Assembly: GCF_000420945.1 (NCBI RefSeq)
Contig: NZ_ATVX01000006.1
Location: 1 to 64,000, forward strand
Source: Butyrivibrio sp. VCB2006
GTDB taxonomy: Bacteria > Bacillota > Clostridia > Lachnospirales > Lachnospiraceae
Reading direction: 5' to 3'
DNA: 64,000 bases
A program made the translations under genes and the position numbers. Each line of letters opens with the position of its first letter. The stretch's first letter is position 1. Shown here in pieces: positions 63,276-64,000 of the stretch. The notes under the pieces were generated by a model that did not search any database, was not told the DNA's origin, and saw only the letters and a program-made list of their open reading frames with translations.

Positions 63276-63321
63276 ATATTCATGAATATGTACATGAAAT
63301 TGATAATTGTTTGATAATTGT
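63276..63321 (+). repeat. 14-base palindrome and tandem 11-mer downstream of hemZ
   Basis: Perfect palindrome ATATTCATGAATAT (63276-63289), then TTGATAATTGT twice in tandem (63300-63310, 63311-63321). Very AT-rich setting, upstream of the terminator at 63376. The rest of the 262-base gap between hemZ and the next gene has only that terminator and the promoter at 63409. Confidence 0.55.
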
Positions 63322-63375
63322 TTTAAATTATATAAAAAAGATTAAATAATTGGAAACTCAATATAAAATAATCAG

Positions 63376-63410
63376 TACCCCACTTTGCCTAGTTAAAGTG
63401 GGGTATTATT
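63376..63410 (+). terminator. Terminator after hemZ
   Basis: Perfect 11-bp stem TACCCCACTTT (63376-63386) / AAAGTGGGGTA (63395-63405), eight-base loop, then TTATT. Confidence 0.85.
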
Positions 63411-63437
63411 GTAATGTCTTGTGCATTATGCTATACT
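63409..63437 (+). promoter_or_regulatory. Promoter for the DUF5692-like gene
   Basis: TTGTAA (63409-63414), 17-base spacer, TATACT (63432-63437), 64 bases before the start codon, directly after the terminator. Confidence 0.55.
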
Positions 63438-63500
63438 ATTGTCAAAATTATGACGATATTGCTCAAAAACTATAATACGCAATATCACAAGGAGGTTTAT

Positions 63501-64000
63501 ATGCTGTTCCAACTTTATGGCAATACTGCTGCAATGCAGTTAATCGGCTGGGTGTTGGTATTCTGTGGTCTTATTCTTATGAATGAGATCGGTCGTAGGA
63601 CCAAAGCAGGTGGAATGATCGTATTTGTTATTATTCCATGTATTCTTACTGTTTATTTCATTTTGGCACATCTTGGAATGTTCGGTGGTTCTGAGAACCC
63701 TACTGTGGCATTCATGGATGGATGGTTCCATTATTTCAAGCTTTATGCTGCTGATATCGGCTGCGTAGGCTTCATGATGATCAAGTACAAATGGGGTATT
63801 GGCAAAGAGAAATGGTTTGCTTGGTTCCCATGGTTCATCGTTGCTGCTAACATCATGATCGCTAACGTATCTGATATGGAGTCAGCTCTTGCAGCTGCTT
63901 CAATCACAGGCGACCTTTCAGGTGCTTGGTGGGCTTCAAACGAAGGTGTATTTATCTATGGTGGATGGTGGAACGTTGTTAACGCTCTTGCCGGAATGAT
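63501..64000 (+). CDS. DUF5692-like membrane protein, N-terminal part (runs off window)
   Basis: The frame is open from the ATG at 63501 (AAGGAGG six bases upstream) to the end of the window, 166 codons. It starts MLFQLYGNTAAMQLIGWVLV and shows about five hydrophobic segments (LIGWVLVFCGLILMNEI, GMIVFVIIPCILTVYFILA and others) with many tryptophans. It resembles the DUF5692 family found in Lachnospiraceae and relatives. Function unknown. Strong codon bias towards GCT/GGT suggests good expression. Confidence 0.7.
   Translation, partial: MLFQLYGNTAAMQLIGWVLVFCGLILMNEIGRRTKAGGMIVFVIIPCILTVYFILAHLGMFGGSENPTVAFMDGWFHYFKLYAADIGCVGFMMIKYKWGIGKEKWFAWFPWFIVAANIMIANVSDMESALAAASITGDLSGAWWASNEGVFIYGGWWNVVNALAGM

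Noticed and set aside
1..64000. CRISPR arrays, prophage, rRNA operons or defence islands
   Set aside because: No repeat-spacer pattern, phage structural gene, rRNA sequence or restriction/defence gene was seen.

Overview
The window looks like a chromosome segment from a rumen or gut Lachnospiraceae bacterium (Butyrivibrio/Pseudobutyrivibrio-like). This is inferred from gene content and style: moderate-to-low GC, AGGAGG-type ribosome sites, several TTG/GTG starts, TTGAnn-17-TATAAT promoters, a low-GC Gram-positive order phoH / 7TM-HD / ybeY, HemZ, a YesM/YesN-type two-component pair, a DUF5692 protein, and no outer-membrane genes. Most of the window is ordinary core chromosome. The left edge carries the end of an IS3-type insertion sequence.

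Layout. 1-310: transposase start and terminal repeat of an IS3-like element. 334-10535: an unknown gene, then ftsK/spoIIIE, the one-carbon genes fhs and folD, a zinc-ribbon membrane protein and the two-subunit NfnAB-like flavin/FeS transhydrogenase. 10732-20993: a tightly packed operon with a MORN protein, rlmH, phoH, a reduced PgpH-like protein, ybeY, a flippase, two flavoproteins, and a kinase fused to 5-formyl-THF cyclo-ligase. 21156-28663: a sugar ABC transporter without its ATPase, a YczE-like membrane protein, and a sensor kinase/AraC regulator pair that probably controls it. 28696-33595: a ParB-HAD fusion, proA, a double-domain class II aldolase and a GH25 lysozyme. 33596-34318: a 723-bp imperfect inverted repeat filling the whole space between two convergent stop codons. 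34319-38053 (minus): potABCD polyamine transporter. 38218-43445: lactonase, aroC (minus), VanY-type peptidase, tgt, yajC. 43562-51371: leuB, a multi-pass membrane protein, ilvD, ilvB, an L,D-transpeptidase. 51638-57826: serC, serA, DUF1015, and a branching-enzyme homolog that has lost its catalytic residues. 57908-64000: tRNA-Thr(CGU), apt, relA/spoT, an MBL hydrolase, hemZ, and a truncated DUF5692 gene.

How the genes fit together. Three enzymes serve folate one-carbon metabolism (Fhs, FolD, the cyclo-ligase fusion). SerC and SerA supply serine, the main one-carbon donor. LeuB, IlvD and IlvB belong to branched-chain amino acid synthesis. RlmH, YbeY and PhoH act on ribosomes or RNA. Apt and Rel bear on purine salvage and the stringent response.

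Most unusual points: (1) the long inverted repeat between the GH25 and potD stop codons, where each convergent transcript appears to carry a divergent copy of the same ~350-nt 3' element ending in one shared bidirectional terminator; (2) a GlgB-family pseudoenzyme with Ser/Lys/Glu in place of the Asp/Glu/Asp triad, plus a coiled coil and a lysine-rich tail; (3) a PgpH-like c-di-AMP phosphodiesterase homolog lacking the ectodomain and carrying HR in place of HD; (4) the kinase/5-formyl-THF cyclo-ligase and ParB/HAD fusions.
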